From: JAAYAY01 sp964429355 | Lineage (GTDB): Bacteria > Planctomycetota > Planctomycetia > Pirellulales > Thermoguttaceae | Assembly (NCBI GenBank): GCA_964429355.1 | Contig: CAYSCH010000117.1 | Coordinates: forward strand, 1 to 23,436 | Direction: 5' to 3' | DNA length: 23,436 nt | In this document: piece by piece, positions 8,015 to 16,099 of the stretch | Layout: every line of letters starts with the position of its first letter | Numbering within the stretch: position 1 is the first letter of the stretch | The notes under the pieces: generated by a model | What the model was told of the DNA's origin: nothing | Database searches by the model: none | Seen by the model: the letters and a program-made list of their open reading frames with translations, nothing else | Made by a program: the position numbers and the translations under genes

Positions 8015-8037
8015 GTCCGAGTCAGCCCGGCTTTTTT
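8011..8037 (+). terminator. Possible weak terminator after nifS
   Basis: Right after the nifS stop, a short CTGA...TCAG stem is followed by CCCGGC and a run of six T (8031-8036). The stem is only four base pairs, so it is a poor rho-independent terminator, but nifS and aat converge here and transcription must end within about 110 bases. Confidence 0.25.
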
Positions 8038-8127
8038 CCAGGTCATCGGCAAGGCAACAGCCGAGTCCGTTCGGAGCGCCCAGCCCATCGGCCCATGCGA
8101 AGACCAGCCAGGCCTTTCTTTGCCCGT

Positions 8128-8826
8128 TCAGAAGTCATTCGCCCCCACCAGGAGCCGATCGCCGAACGTCACGTCCTGCTCCAGGGCAACCGCCAGACGC
8201 TGGAGATACTCGTCCCGGGAGATCTCGATCGCGCCCAGTCGGCCCGTATGGGGCGTCACCATCTGCAGGTCAAGCAGCAGGTAACCGCGCCGATTGAGAT
8301 GGGCAACCAGGTGCGCCAGCGCCACCTTGGAAGCGTCGCGCTCACGGTAGAACTTCGACTCGGCCGCAAATAGGCCGCGAATGGCGACCCCATACGTTCC
8401 ACCCACCAGCCGTCCCTCGAGCCATGTCTCGACGCTATGGGCGAACCCCAACGTGTGAAGCCTGGCATAGGCCCTGACCATCCGCGGCGTGATCCACGTT
8501 CCGCCCTGCCGGCCCGGCCCCACCGAGCAGGCGGCCATCACCTCGCGAAAGGCCCGATCGCAGGTCACCTCGAACCGGCCTTGCCGCAAAGTCCGCCGCA
8601 GCCGCCGGGAGATGTACATCCCGTCCAGCTCCAAAATTCCTCGCGGATCGGGCGACCACCAGGCCATGGGATGCGAATCGTTGCCGAAGGGCCACGGAAA
8701 GATCCCGTGGGTGTAGGCGTCGAGCAGCCACTCCGGATCCAGCTCCCCCCCGAGGGCAAGCATACCGTCGTCGTCGGCACAGTCAACGGGCGGGAAGATC
8801 CGGGATGGGGGAATCGGGGTGGCCAT
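8128..8826 (-). CDS. aat: Leucyl/phenylalanyl-tRNA--protein transferase
   Basis: This 232-aa cytoplasmic enzyme transfers Leu or Phe from aminoacyl-tRNA to proteins with N-terminal Lys or Arg, marking them for ClpS/ClpAP under the N-end rule. All family motifs are in order: GIFPWP (41-46), WWSPDPRG (56-63), TWIT (110-113), GGTYGVAIRGLF (142-153), AESKFYR (155-161), LLDLQMV (184-190) and HTGRLGA (193-199). Length matches E. coli Aat. The ATG at 8826 is chosen because the N-terminus aligns with the family start, although the ribosome site (AAGG) is close. It stands alone: convergent with nifS and divergent from the membrane protein gene at 9115. Family assignment is firm. Confidence 0.95.
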   Translation of the reverse strand: MATPIPPSRIFPPVDCADDDGMLALGGELDPEWLLDAYTHGIFPWPFGNDSHPMAWWSPDPRGILELDGMYISRRLRRTLRQGRFEVTCDRAFREVMAACSVGPGRQGGTWITPRMVRAYARLHTLGFAHSVETWLEGRLVGGTYGVAIRGLFAAESKFYRERDASKVALAHLVAHLNRRGYLLLDLQMVTPHTGRLGAIEISRDEYLQRLAVALEQDVTFGDRLLVGANDF

Positions 8827-9114
8827 GGCCTTATGATACCAGCTTTCGAGCCGGCCGACAGCCGGAGTCGAGCCTTCCGTCTACGCCGCACCTCCATCGA
8901 ATCTCCCAATTCCATGGTTGTGTCTGCTTCCGAATTCGCCCCCCGTATTTCGGATTTGGGCACCAGGCCGCTTCCCAAAACGATCCGTGGTCCACTACCA
9001 TATCCTCATTCAACGAAGGAGTACCCCGCGGGCAAAAAACAATCCCGTCGGCGATGTTTTGGGCATCGGGCGCCAAGCGGCTCTGCGTTCCTTCAACCTC
9101 GGGAGGTTCACCCC

Positions 9115-9807
9115 ATGCGTCTGGAAGCATCCAAGGTCCGCGACACGATCCAGCAATTGTCGATGCGGATTCACGACCGGTTCCCCAGTTCGGGAATCCA
9201 CGAAGTCTGCAACGAGTTGTACAAGCTCGCCAAGGACACCGAGAAGATTGTGGCCGACATCGGCCGGCCGATCTTCGCTGTGCGGCTTGTCGCCGGCGCG
9301 CTCATATTCTCATTCATTGGGGCCATCTTCGTTCTCCTCCGCGGCCATCCCATCGATGAGCAGTTGTCGGTCTACTCCATGATCCAGACTCTCGAGGCCG
9401 GCGGCAACCTGCTGATCCTGATCGGACTGGCCGTGATCTTTCTCTGGTCGTCGGAGCGGCGGATCCGGCGCGGCCGGGTGATCCGGGCCCTCAACCGGCT
9501 CCGCGACATCGCCCACGTGATCGACATGAAGCAGTTGACGAAGGACCCCGACGGACTCGCCCAGGTCAGCCGTCCCACGGCCAACAGCCCCAAGCGAAGA
9601 CTCACCGCCTTCGAACTGGGCCGTTATCTCGACTACTGTACCGAAATGCTCTCGCTGGTGAGCAAGCTGGGCTACCTCTACGTGTCGAAATTCAACGACA
9701 CGGAAGCGACCGACGCGGCCAGCGACCTGGAAAACCTCTGCACGGACTTGGCCCGCAAGATCTGGCAGAAGATCATGCTCATACCGGCCGAGAAGAAAGA
9801 GCGGTAA
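9115..9807 (+). CDS. Unrecognised membrane protein with two transmembrane helices
   Basis: The open frame reaches far upstream (8437), but GGGAGG at 9101-9106 lies 8 bases before the ATG at 9115, and the upstream part is a shadow of aat on the other strand. The 230-aa product has a helical N-terminal region (1-52, amphipathic, with TIQQLSMRIHDRF), two hydrophobic segments at about 54-75 (VRLVAGALIFSFIGAIFVLL) and 95-111 (AGGNLLILIGLAVIFLW), then a basic patch (SERRIRRGRVIRALNRLR). A long helical C-terminal region follows (120-230) and includes TAFELGRYLDYCTEMLSLVSKLGYLY. Both ends are probably cytoplasmic given the basic flank at 114-130. No catalytic motif is visible. I do not recognise a family; a scaffolding or bacterial membrane-domain role is possible but unsupported. 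Confidence 0.85.
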   Translation: MRLEASKVRDTIQQLSMRIHDRFPSSGIHEVCNELYKLAKDTEKIVADIGRPIFAVRLVAGALIFSFIGAIFVLLRGHPIDEQLSVYSMIQTLEAGGNLLILIGLAVIFLWSSERRIRRGRVIRALNRLRDIAHVIDMKQLTKDPDGLAQVSRPTANSPKRRLTAFELGRYLDYCTEMLSLVSKLGYLYVSKFNDTEATDAASDLENLCTDLARKIWQKIMLIPAEKKER

Positions 9808-10177
9808 GATTCTGCCGGAATTGCCGAAGATGACGGCCCGCCGGCAGTCACGAACGGTCCAGGTGGAATTTCTGGTTCGCATTTGAATACGTACCTTGAA
9901 CCGCCCCGGTTTTCTGATTGACGGCGGAACGGGTGATATGTGAAAATCGCTAGATCAACGCAACCGTTCTGCGTTTGACTTATCGCATTGGATTAGCCAT
10001 CCGAGGTGGCAGGATTCTCGGTCGGAAGGCAGGAAGAGGGACTGAATTGGCAAAAACCATCCGTTCCGATCAAGGGCGGCAAATCGCCCCCTTTTCTGCT
10101 GCCCGCCGGCCTGTCCCGCAGCTCCGCCTGGCGGATGTGCTACACACTGGCATTTCCTTCAATTCCGGGAACCATCC
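9808..10177 (+). other. Non-coding leader region of the nucleotide-sugar dehydrogenase gene
   Basis: These 370 bases hold no plausible gene. AACGCA (9957-9962) and TGCGTT (9970-9975) form a small palindrome directly touching TTGACT (9975-9980), a -35-like hexamer, but no good -10 follows at 16-18 bases. A hairpin GGGCG (10074-10078)/CGCCC (10085-10089) followed by CCTTTT lies about 90 bases before the start codon and looks like a weak terminator or attenuator stem in the leader. None of these sites is strong enough for a firm call. Confidence 0.4.
9812..9847 (+). terminator. Hairpin just after the membrane-protein gene
   Basis: CTGCCGG at 9812-9818 pairs perfectly with CCGGCAG at 9841-9847 around a 22-base loop, starting 5 bases after the stop codon. 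There is no T-tract after it, so it is at best a hairpin that protects or helps end the transcript, not a standard intrinsic terminator. Confidence 0.3.
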
Positions 10178-11821
10178 ATGGCAACCTATTCTGTAAGCCC
10201 TTCGGGCGAGAAATTTCCCATTCCTGCTGAAACCGACTATTCCAGCGAAATGGCCCGTCTGGAAGGGCTCGTCGCCGAGGCCCGACGCGAGGGAAAGGAA
10301 GTGGTGGTCGTCATGGGCGTGGGCTTCGTCGGTGCGGTCATGGCGGCGATCATCGCCGACACGATCGACAAGAAGACGGGTAAGCCGAACAAGTTCGTGA
10401 TCGGTTGCCAGCGCCCGAGCACGCGCAGCTACTGGAAGATCCCGATGCTCAACCGCGGCGAGTCGCCGGTGAAGGCCGAAGACCCCGAGGTCGATCCGAT
10501 GATCGCCCGTTGCGTGAACGACAAGAAAACCCTCGTGGCCACTTTCAACAGCGACTGCCTCGCTCTGGCCGACTGCGTGGTGGTGGACGTGCAGTGCGAC
10601 TACACAAAGCACGACCTGGGCAAGATGAGCACCGGCGACGCCGAAATGAGCGCTCTGGAAGCGACCATGCGGACCATCGGGCAGCACGTCCAGCCGCACT
10701 GCCTGACCCTGATCGAGACGACCGTGGCTCCGGGCACGACGGAGTTCGTGGCCTGGCCAATCATGAAGAAGGCCTTCGCCACCCGCGGGATCACCACCGA
10801 GCCGCTGTTGGCCCACAGTTTCGAGCGCGTGATGCCGGGACGCGATTACGTCTCGTCGATCCGCGATTTCTGGCGGGTCTGCTCGGGCTGCAACGCCGAG
10901 GCCCGCGCCCGTGTGGAGAAGTTCCTCCGCGAGGTGCTCAATACCGAAGAGTTCCCGCTGACGGTCATGGATCGGCCGATCGAATCGGAAACCACCAAGA
11001 TCGTCGAAAACTCCTACCGCGCCACGATCCTGGCGTTCCTCAACGAATGGAGCCTGTTCGCCGAGCGCAACGGCGTCGACCTGATCAAGGTGATCCAGGC
11101 CATCAAGATGCGTCCGACGCACAGCAACATGATCTTCCCCGGACCAGGCGTGGGCGGCTACTGCCTGCCTAAGGACGCCGGGCTGGGCTACTGGGCCTAC
11201 AAACATATCCTCGGCTTCGAGGACGGCGACCAGGTCTTCAAAATCAGCCCGACAGCGGTCGACATCAACGACACCCGGGGCCTGCACGTGGCCGAACTCA
11301 CGCGCGACGCCTTGCGAAACATGGGACGCTACATCGCCGGCGCCGATGTCCTGATCTGCGGGGCCAGCTACCGGCAGGACGTGGGCGACACCCGCTACAG
11401 CGGCTCGGAAATGGTGGTGCGCAAGCTCACCGAGATGGGGGCCGAAATGCGGGTCCACGACCCCTATGTCGACCACTGGTTCGAGTTGGAGAACCAGGAT
11501 GTGTATCCCGCACCGGGCCACTCATGGTCGCGGTTCTTCCACAATCAGGGCTCGCTCAAAGACCTTCGCGTGCAGAAGGACCTCGCCGGGGCCCTCGGCG
11601 ACGCCGAGGCCCTCATCCTGGCGGTTCCCCACAAGGCCTATCTGGGACTGGATCCCGAGCAGATCGTCAAATGGGCCGGCGGGCCGCTGGCGGTGATCGA
11701 CTGCTACGGCATCCTGTCAGACGACGAGATTCGCCGCTACTTCGAGCTGGGCTGCGAGGTGAAAGCCCTGGGACGAGGACACATCCAGCGGATCAAGGAA
11801 CAGGTGCGTTCGAAGGGCTGA
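10178..11821 (+). CDS. NAD-dependent nucleotide-sugar dehydrogenase (UDP-glucose/UDP-ManNAc dehydrogenase family)
   Basis: This 547-aa enzyme should oxidise the C6 hydroxyl of a UDP-hexose to a uronic acid, using two NAD, to supply surface polysaccharide synthesis. The Rossmann motif GVGFVG is at 47-52, ETTVAPGTTE at 180-189, the Lys/Asn pair in TKIVENSYRA (K274, N278) and the catalytic Cys329 in GPGVGGYCLPKD with K332 and D333. The C-terminal NAD/sugar domain has GASYRQDVGDTRYSGS. It is about 100 residues longer than typical members: it has an N-terminal extension of about 40 residues and a larger C-terminal domain, including an insert around 435-465. The cluster gives no further sugar genes, so I cannot name the substrate. 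Its 3' end overlaps the convergent GH99-like gene by 29 bases. The start at 10178 has only a weak ribosome site (GGGAA). Confidence 0.92.
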   Translation: MATYSVSPSGEKFPIPAETDYSSEMARLEGLVAEARREGKEVVVVMGVGFVGAVMAAIIADTIDKKTGKPNKFVIGCQRPSTRSYWKIPMLNRGESPVKAEDPEVDPMIARCVNDKKTLVATFNSDCLALADCVVVDVQCDYTKHDLGKMSTGDAEMSALEATMRTIGQHVQPHCLTLIETTVAPGTTEFVAWPIMKKAFATRGITTEPLLAHSFERVMPGRDYVSSIRDFWRVCSGCNAEARARVEKFLREVLNTEEFPLTVMDRPIESETTKIVENSYRATILAFLNEWSLFAERNGVDLIKVIQAIKMRPTHSNMIFPGPGVGGYCLPKDAGLGYWAYKHILGFEDGDQVFKISPTAVDINDTRGLHVAELTRDALRNMGRYIAGADVLICGASYRQDVGDTRYSGSEMVVRKLTEMGAEMRVHDPYVDHWFELENQDVYPAPGHSWSRFFHNQGSLKDLRVQKDLAGALGDAEALILAVPHKAYLGLDPEQIVKWAGGPLAVIDCYGILSDDEIRRYFELGCEVKALGRGHIQRIKEQVRSKG

Positions 11822-14558
11822 GCCGCAGGTAATCCACGGCAAAATCCGTCTCCCCTTGAGCGACCGGATCGAACCGCAAGGAGACAACCACGCCGCGCCA
11901 GGCTGGATTCTCCCGCAGATCGACTCGGTAGTCATGCCACTGGCCATCGCCAGGTACCGCAAAACGGACTGCCGTCGTCTCGCTCTGCTGGAGCGTGGTC
12001 GTGCCCCAAAACAGTTGGGCGTGCGTGTCGCGGTTGCTCCGCATGCGGATCGCAAGCAGGTGAATCTGGCTCGCGTCGATCCGCACGGGTGGGCCGCTCA
12101 GAATCGGATCGTCACCCGTGGAACGACCGTTCAGTATCCCCTCTGAAAGCTCCACCTGCATCGAGCCGTTCGGTGCCCAGGCCTTCTTGTCTTCCGCCCG
12201 GTCAAATTCCCAACTGGTTTTTTCCGGCGAGAACACCATATCGTAGGGGCCAAGGCCGACGTCGGCCGGTATCAGGTTCGGCGGATACTTGCCCGGGGGG
12301 CAAAACGCCTTGCGCACCGCGTCCAGATCCCCAAACCCATATTCCGCGTACGGCTCGATATAGCTCCCCTCGCCCCACTCGTTCCAGGGGCCAAGACAGA
12401 CGATTTGTTTGCCGGTCTCCTCGGCATACAGTCGTGCCTCCTCGCACAACCGGCCAAGCCGCTCGGGTGTGCGGCCGTGAATCACCCGGGCGCTGCTGCG
12501 ATGCCACGGCTCGGAGGACCAGCCGGTATCGACGATGGGAAAATAGTCCAGGCCCGACGAATGCTCGTCGGCGTCTTTCCAGACCTGGGGGCTGGTCCGC
12601 ACAACCTCTTCGAACGAGAAATACTGCGTGCCCAATTCCTGCTCGGCAAGCTGGAATCCGTGATAGGAAGTAAAACCTTCATAACCCTCGGTCTTCAGTT
12701 CCCGGCAGTTTTCCGCGTTGCCGTGGCTGCTCATGGCCACGAAGTAGATGCCGGGTAGCCCCGCATCGCGGGCCATTTTCTGCGATAAATCGTAGAGCTC
12801 CTTGGCCTTTTCGCTGCCGCCGAGGTCGTTGCGGACGTTCTGCGGCGCCCAGATGAACACGGCCGGGCGTCCCTGGATGCGATAGTACTGGTCGGTCTTC
12901 AGATAGTGATCGAGCCAGTACTGGGTCACCTGCCGCCAATCCTCCAGGGAGTGTGTGCCCGGTTGGTTGTGATTCGCCCACATGATGGCCCACTTGAGGT
13001 GGTCCTTATAGCGCGATTTGGCGTAGGCATCGTGGAGCCAGTGGTCCAGATGGCGGCTCCCCTCGGACCAGTACCAGTCCACCATGAAGAAGTTCACACC
13101 GTGCTCGACCGCCCACTTGATCTGCCAGTCGGCGCACTCGGGATTGGCTTCGTCGTACCAGCCGAGAACCGGCCGTCGCATGGGGAAGTCGAGGATCGGA
13201 GCCCACCGGTCCGCGCTCTGCCAGCCGGGAAAATAGAATGCCCCCACGTCGATGGCGCCTCGCACCGGCTGCGGTTCCGGTACATAACCCGTGGCAGCCA
13301 CTTGCGGCAGCGGCGTAATGTCCACCGTCGCCTCAGACGCAACCGGCTCGTGGCCCGCCAATTCGATCCCCACCTTCAGCCGCACGGCCCCCGGCCTGTC
13401 GGCCTGGATCTGCCACTGGGCGCTCCTGGCCACGTAGAGCGAAATCGGTTCAAACGTCTGGCGGGACTCGCCGAGAACCTTCACGCCGTCCGGTACTTCC
13501 AGGCTGGCCGTCACGTTCTCGGCCAGTTCACCGCCCGCATTCCGTACCGTGCAGATGATCTGCGCGGGCTTGCCCGCACGGTTCACCCCTTCCGCCTTGC
13601 CGAAATAGCCGATTTCCAGTTCCACCGGACCGCGAAGGGAGTCGGCAATCTCGATGGCCGCGATCGAAACCTTGGCCTGGGGTGCATCCGTCGGTTGCAG
13701 ACCAACCAGGATCACCTCTCCCTGCCAACGGGCCAGTCCCCCCATGTCAACATTGTAGGTGTGCATCCGGTCGTCGGGCTTCAGGGGGAATGTCAGGTCC
13801 TCCCACCCCACCTGGTTCCGATTGACCGCGTAGACTCGGCCCAGTGACCCGGCCGAGACCGCCATCCGCACCGCCAGGATGGGCCTTTTGGGGCCGTCCA
13901 ATTTCAGCAGCGGACTGAGCAGGATCGGGCGATTGCCTTCGGCCTGGAACTGTATTTGATCGCCGGCGACGTTGATCGGGCCGGTCTGCTGCACGGGTTG
14001 CCAGGCGGCCAGCCCATCGGCCGACAGCCAGGCCGGCTCCGCCGCAGGAGCCGAGACGGGTGCATCGAGAATCCGGATCGATTGGATCGCGAATTCGCCA
14101 TCGGGGGGCACGTCGAGCCGCAGGCGGACCACCTTCCCTTTGGCGTGCCAGAAGGGATACACGCGATAGTCGCGAAACTCTTCACCCCCCGCGACCGGGA
14201 ACGAAGCGTACTTGTCTTGGCTGAACCCGCCGTACTTCCCTTCCAGCGTCTCCGTCCAGAACAGTTCCGCGTTGCCGGTTCGCTCGCAGCGCATGCGGAC
14301 TTCCAGAAATTGGGTGGGAGAGGCCGGGATCTCGAACACGGGCCCAATCAGGATCGGATCCCATCCGACCGATTTACCCCGCAAGGCGCCGGCTTCGACC
14401 CGGGTCCCCTCGATGTGCCCGCCCGCGGACCAGCCGAGGAGCTGCCCGTCCTGGTCGAACCTCCACTCCTGGACCACCTCCGGCGCCGCGGCCACGCCCA
14501 CGCTTGCCGAGCCGGCCAGGAAGACAACAACAAGACACATACGTAGTGCAGCAGTCAT
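11793..14558 (-). CDS. Exported GH99/WbsX-like glycosidase with three related beta-sandwich modules
   Basis: The ATG at 14558 has GAGG 6 bases upstream; residues 1-25 form a Sec signal ending VAAA-PE (921 aa in total). Domains in order: sandwich module A (about 28-164), module B (180-305), a NEW3/CARDB-like Ig domain (311-415, with PAQIICTVRNAGGELAENV), a TIM-barrel-like catalytic domain (434-755) and module C (780-914). The barrel opens with GAFYFPGWQ, continues with EHGVNFFMVDWYW and ends with PWNEWGEGSYIEP (E727 and E730), the signature that GH99-like and WbsX proteins share; Glu in that motif is expected to be catalytic. It probably acts outside the cytoplasm on mannan-like or other glycans. 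Modules A and C are clearly alike (DPILIGP/DPILSGP, then RMR...AELFW/AQLFW, then DYRV). Downstream of the NIPSNAP gene, same strand, with 192 bases between them. Confidence 0.85.
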   Translation of the reverse strand: MTAALRMCLVVVFLAGSASVGVAAAPEVVQEWRFDQDGQLLGWSAGGHIEGTRVEAGALRGKSVGWDPILIGPVFEIPASPTQFLEVRMRCERTGNAELFWTETLEGKYGGFSQDKYASFPVAGGEEFRDYRVYPFWHAKGKVVRLRLDVPPDGEFAIQSIRILDAPVSAPAAEPAWLSADGLAAWQPVQQTGPINVAGDQIQFQAEGNRPILLSPLLKLDGPKRPILAVRMAVSAGSLGRVYAVNRNQVGWEDLTFPLKPDDRMHTYNVDMGGLARWQGEVILVGLQPTDAPQAKVSIAAIEIADSLRGPVELEIGYFGKAEGVNRAGKPAQIICTVRNAGGELAENVTASLEVPDGVKVLGESRQTFEPISLYVARSAQWQIQADRPGAVRLKVGIELAGHEPVASEATVDITPLPQVAATGYVPEPQPVRGAIDVGAFYFPGWQSADRWAPILDFPMRRPVLGWYDEANPECADWQIKWAVEHGVNFFMVDWYWSEGSRHLDHWLHDAYAKSRYKDHLKWAIMWANHNQPGTHSLEDWRQVTQYWLDHYLKTDQYYRIQGRPAVFIWAPQNVRNDLGGSEKAKELYDLSQKMARDAGLPGIYFVAMSSHGNAENCRELKTEGYEGFTSYHGFQLAEQELGTQYFSFEEVVRTSPQVWKDADEHSSGLDYFPIVDTGWSSEPWHRSSARVIHGRTPERLGRLCEEARLYAEETGKQIVCLGPWNEWGEGSYIEPYAEYGFGDLDAVRKAFCPPGKYPPNLIPADVGLGPYDMVFSPEKTSWEFDRAEDKKAWAPNGSMQVELSEGILNGRSTGDDPILSGPPVRIDASQIHLLAIRMRSNRDTHAQLFWGTTTLQQSETTAVRFAVPGDGQWHDYRVDLRENPAWRGVVVSLRFDPVAQGETDFAVDYLRLSPSNAPVP

Positions 14559-14583
14559 ATAGGCCTCATCGTGAAACGAACCA

Positions 14584-14752
14584 AATGGCCTTGCGTGATT
14601 CGCACAAGGGCAGTCATCATGAAGATAGCCGCGTGGGCTTGCCCCGCGCTCGGGTTGCGCCCCTGCCTTGCGTGCAAATTCTGTCGGCCCCGTCCCATCG
14701 AGTTCCTTCAGCGCCTTGCCTCAATTTCCTTCGGGAATCACGCAAGGCCATT
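14584..14752. repeat. 169-bp element bounded by a perfect 18-bp inverted repeat
   Basis: AATGGCCTTGCGTGATTC at 14584-14601 is the exact reverse complement of 14735-14752. The interior carries a block (14624-14662) that recurs at 18808-18847 with about 85% identity (GATAGCCGC..GGGCTTGCCC.GCGCTCGG), so the sequence belongs to a dispersed family. The right arm covers the TAA stop of the NIPSNAP gene, and the left arm is 26 bases from the GH99-like start codon. It could be a MITE-like insertion or a long-range hairpin ending the NIPSNAP transcript. No transposase remnant is seen. Confidence 0.7.
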
Positions 14753-15545
14753 AGACCTGCGATGCCGCCAAGGGCCGCATTACCAGGTTCGTGATCCGCG
14801 AGACGGTGTCCTTGTACTCCTGATCCTGGCTGAGCGTCTTCCAGTCCGGATGATTTCGGAAAGCGTCCCACGCGGCCTCCATCGCCGCCATATCGTCGAA
14901 CTGGAGCATGTAGGTCAGGTTGGGCAGCAAGCTCCCGACCAGGGCCTGGCCGAAGAATACGGCATTCATCCCGGCCTTGCGAAAGATCTCGATTTCGCCC
15001 CCTTCGTTGAACATGGCCACCTTCTTCAAATGCCGTTCGATCGTGTGGCTCTCATAGATGCGGAGCTGAACCACGCGGGTGTCCTTGTTCGAAGCCACTT
15101 CCAACTTGGGATGCCCTTCGAAGGCCAGCAGCAGCGAACTCTCGAATCGTTCGTAGGCCGGATCATCCTTGGGAGCCATCAAGATCGCCTCGGCGGTGGC
15201 CGAACTCCAGGCCGGATCGTCGACGAGCCGCGGAAGCATGTCCACCGATGGGTTCGGCAGGAGGACCCAGAGTTCGTTGGGGTTGCCTTCGATCTCGAGT
15301 TTCGGATTGTCTTCCTTGAACAGGCGGAACACACCCACCGGCTTTGCCCCCGCCCGATTCAGCGCCGGCACCGCCTCCTTGAGAAACTCGGCATAGGCTT
15401 CGAGCTTCTCGGGCGAGGCAAAGGTGAACTTGGCGAGCAGATAGAGATCCCTTCCGCCGGCCCCGCCGCCCCCGTGGGCCAACCCGGTCATTCCCAGTGT
15501 CAATCCGGTGGCCGCCGAAGCGGCAAAGAAGTCTCGTCGTTTCAT
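14751..15545 (-). CDS. Tat-exported NIPSNAP-domain protein
   Basis: This 264-aa protein begins with MKRRDFFAASAATGLTLGM, a twin-arginine signal, followed by a Gly-rich stretch (AHGGGGAGGRD) near the cleavage site. The mature part has two halves, each with ferredoxin-like alpha+beta pattern of the dimeric alpha/beta-barrel superfamily: about 33-150 (LYLLAKFTF..LEAYAEFLKE) and about 160-255. The second half has typical NIPSNAP features (QLRIYESHTIERHLKKVAMF, then AVFFGQ, MLQFDDMAAMEAAWDAF and HPDWKTLS). NIPSNAP proteins are common in planctomycetes, often exported, and their function there is unknown. An AAGGAG lies 11 bases before the ATG. The start codon overlaps the stop of the mini-gene upstream (ATGA), implying translational coupling. 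The stop codon lies inside an inverted-repeat arm. Confidence 0.88.
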   Translation of the reverse strand: MKRRDFFAASAATGLTLGMTGLAHGGGGAGGRDLYLLAKFTFASPEKLEAYAEFLKEAVPALNRAGAKPVGVFRLFKEDNPKLEIEGNPNELWVLLPNPSVDMLPRLVDDPAWSSATAEAILMAPKDDPAYERFESSLLLAFEGHPKLEVASNKDTRVVQLRIYESHTIERHLKKVAMFNEGGEIEIFRKAGMNAVFFGQALVGSLLPNLTYMLQFDDMAAMEAAWDAFRNHPDWKTLSQDQEYKDTVSRITNLVMRPLAASQV

Positions 15546-15679
15546 GAGAATGTGTCTCCTTGCTTGCTCTCGTCTCCCGCCGCGTGAACCCGCGGCACTA
15601 CACTCCCCGCCAGGGCCAGCGCTCCGCCTGCCATCGCAGTCCGTTTCAGAAACCCTCGCCGTCCGGTCTTGTTGGGCAT
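15542..15679 (-). CDS. Mini-protein consisting almost only of a Tat signal peptide
   Basis: From the ATG at 15679 the frame encodes 45 aa: MPNKTGRRGFLKRT gives the twin-arginine motif, residues 15-33 the hydrophobic stretch (AMAGGALALAGSVVPRV), then HAA-GDESKQGDTFS and a stop. The TGA overlaps the ATG of the NIPSNAP gene as ATGA. Only about nine residues would remain after cleavage. It may be the leader of a lost gene whose body was deleted, with its stop now coupling translation to the next gene, or a short leader gene. The upstream ribosome site is weak (GAGA). The signal sequence is unmistakable; whether it is expressed is open. Confidence 0.6.
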   Translation of the reverse strand: MPNKTGRRGFLKRTAMAGGALALAGSVVPRVHAAGDESKQGDTFS

Positions 15680-16099
15680 GCGTGGGTTCTCAACGTATTG
15701 CCAGGGGGAAAGAATACTCGCATCGAAAGTGGCCTCGGTCGGCCCGTTTCGGGTCATCATAGCCGGCACCGGCGCGAGAAACCATAGTCAGGGGGCAGTA
15801 GATTCGGGCGCAGAGCGTGACAATTGTGGCAGCAGGATGCGTCTCGGGCCGAGTTGGTGCCAGCCGCGTGCAGCACGCTTCGTGCCACGGACGTCTCGCC
15901 CTTGCGCCAGTGCGACGCCTACTCATCGCCGTTTGGACTCCAAGGAAGCTTCGGCCAACGCCGAATCGACGGCATAGACTGGGTATTCGCTGCTCACACA
16001 AACACGCCCGAATTCCTCGGGAATAATCCCATGGCCCCGTTGCGAACATCGATCGTGGAATAGATAACATCCCCAGGATCGGCAAAGAACAGGCGACCT
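15680..16099. other. Gene-poor region between the Tat mini-gene and truncated rhuM
   Basis: Several open frames cross these 420 bases on both strands, but none has a ribosome site, a recognised motif or consistent composition. One plus-strand frame (to about 16063) reads a somewhat protein-like tail, CDAYSSPFGLQGSFG followed by RIDGIDWVFAAHTNTPEFLG, which could be the end of a dead gene. I cannot assign it. The promoter of the NIPSNAP unit should lie near 15700-15760, but I see no clear boxes. Confidence 0.4.

Noticed and set aside
8437..9114. Long 5' extension of the membrane-protein frame
   Set aside because: It lies antisense to aat and then crosses non-coding DNA; the strong ribosome site at 9101 marks the true start.
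10070..11521. 483-codon minus-strand frame opposite the dehydrogenase
   Set aside because: Shadow frame with no motif and His/Asp/Gly/Val-rich composition.
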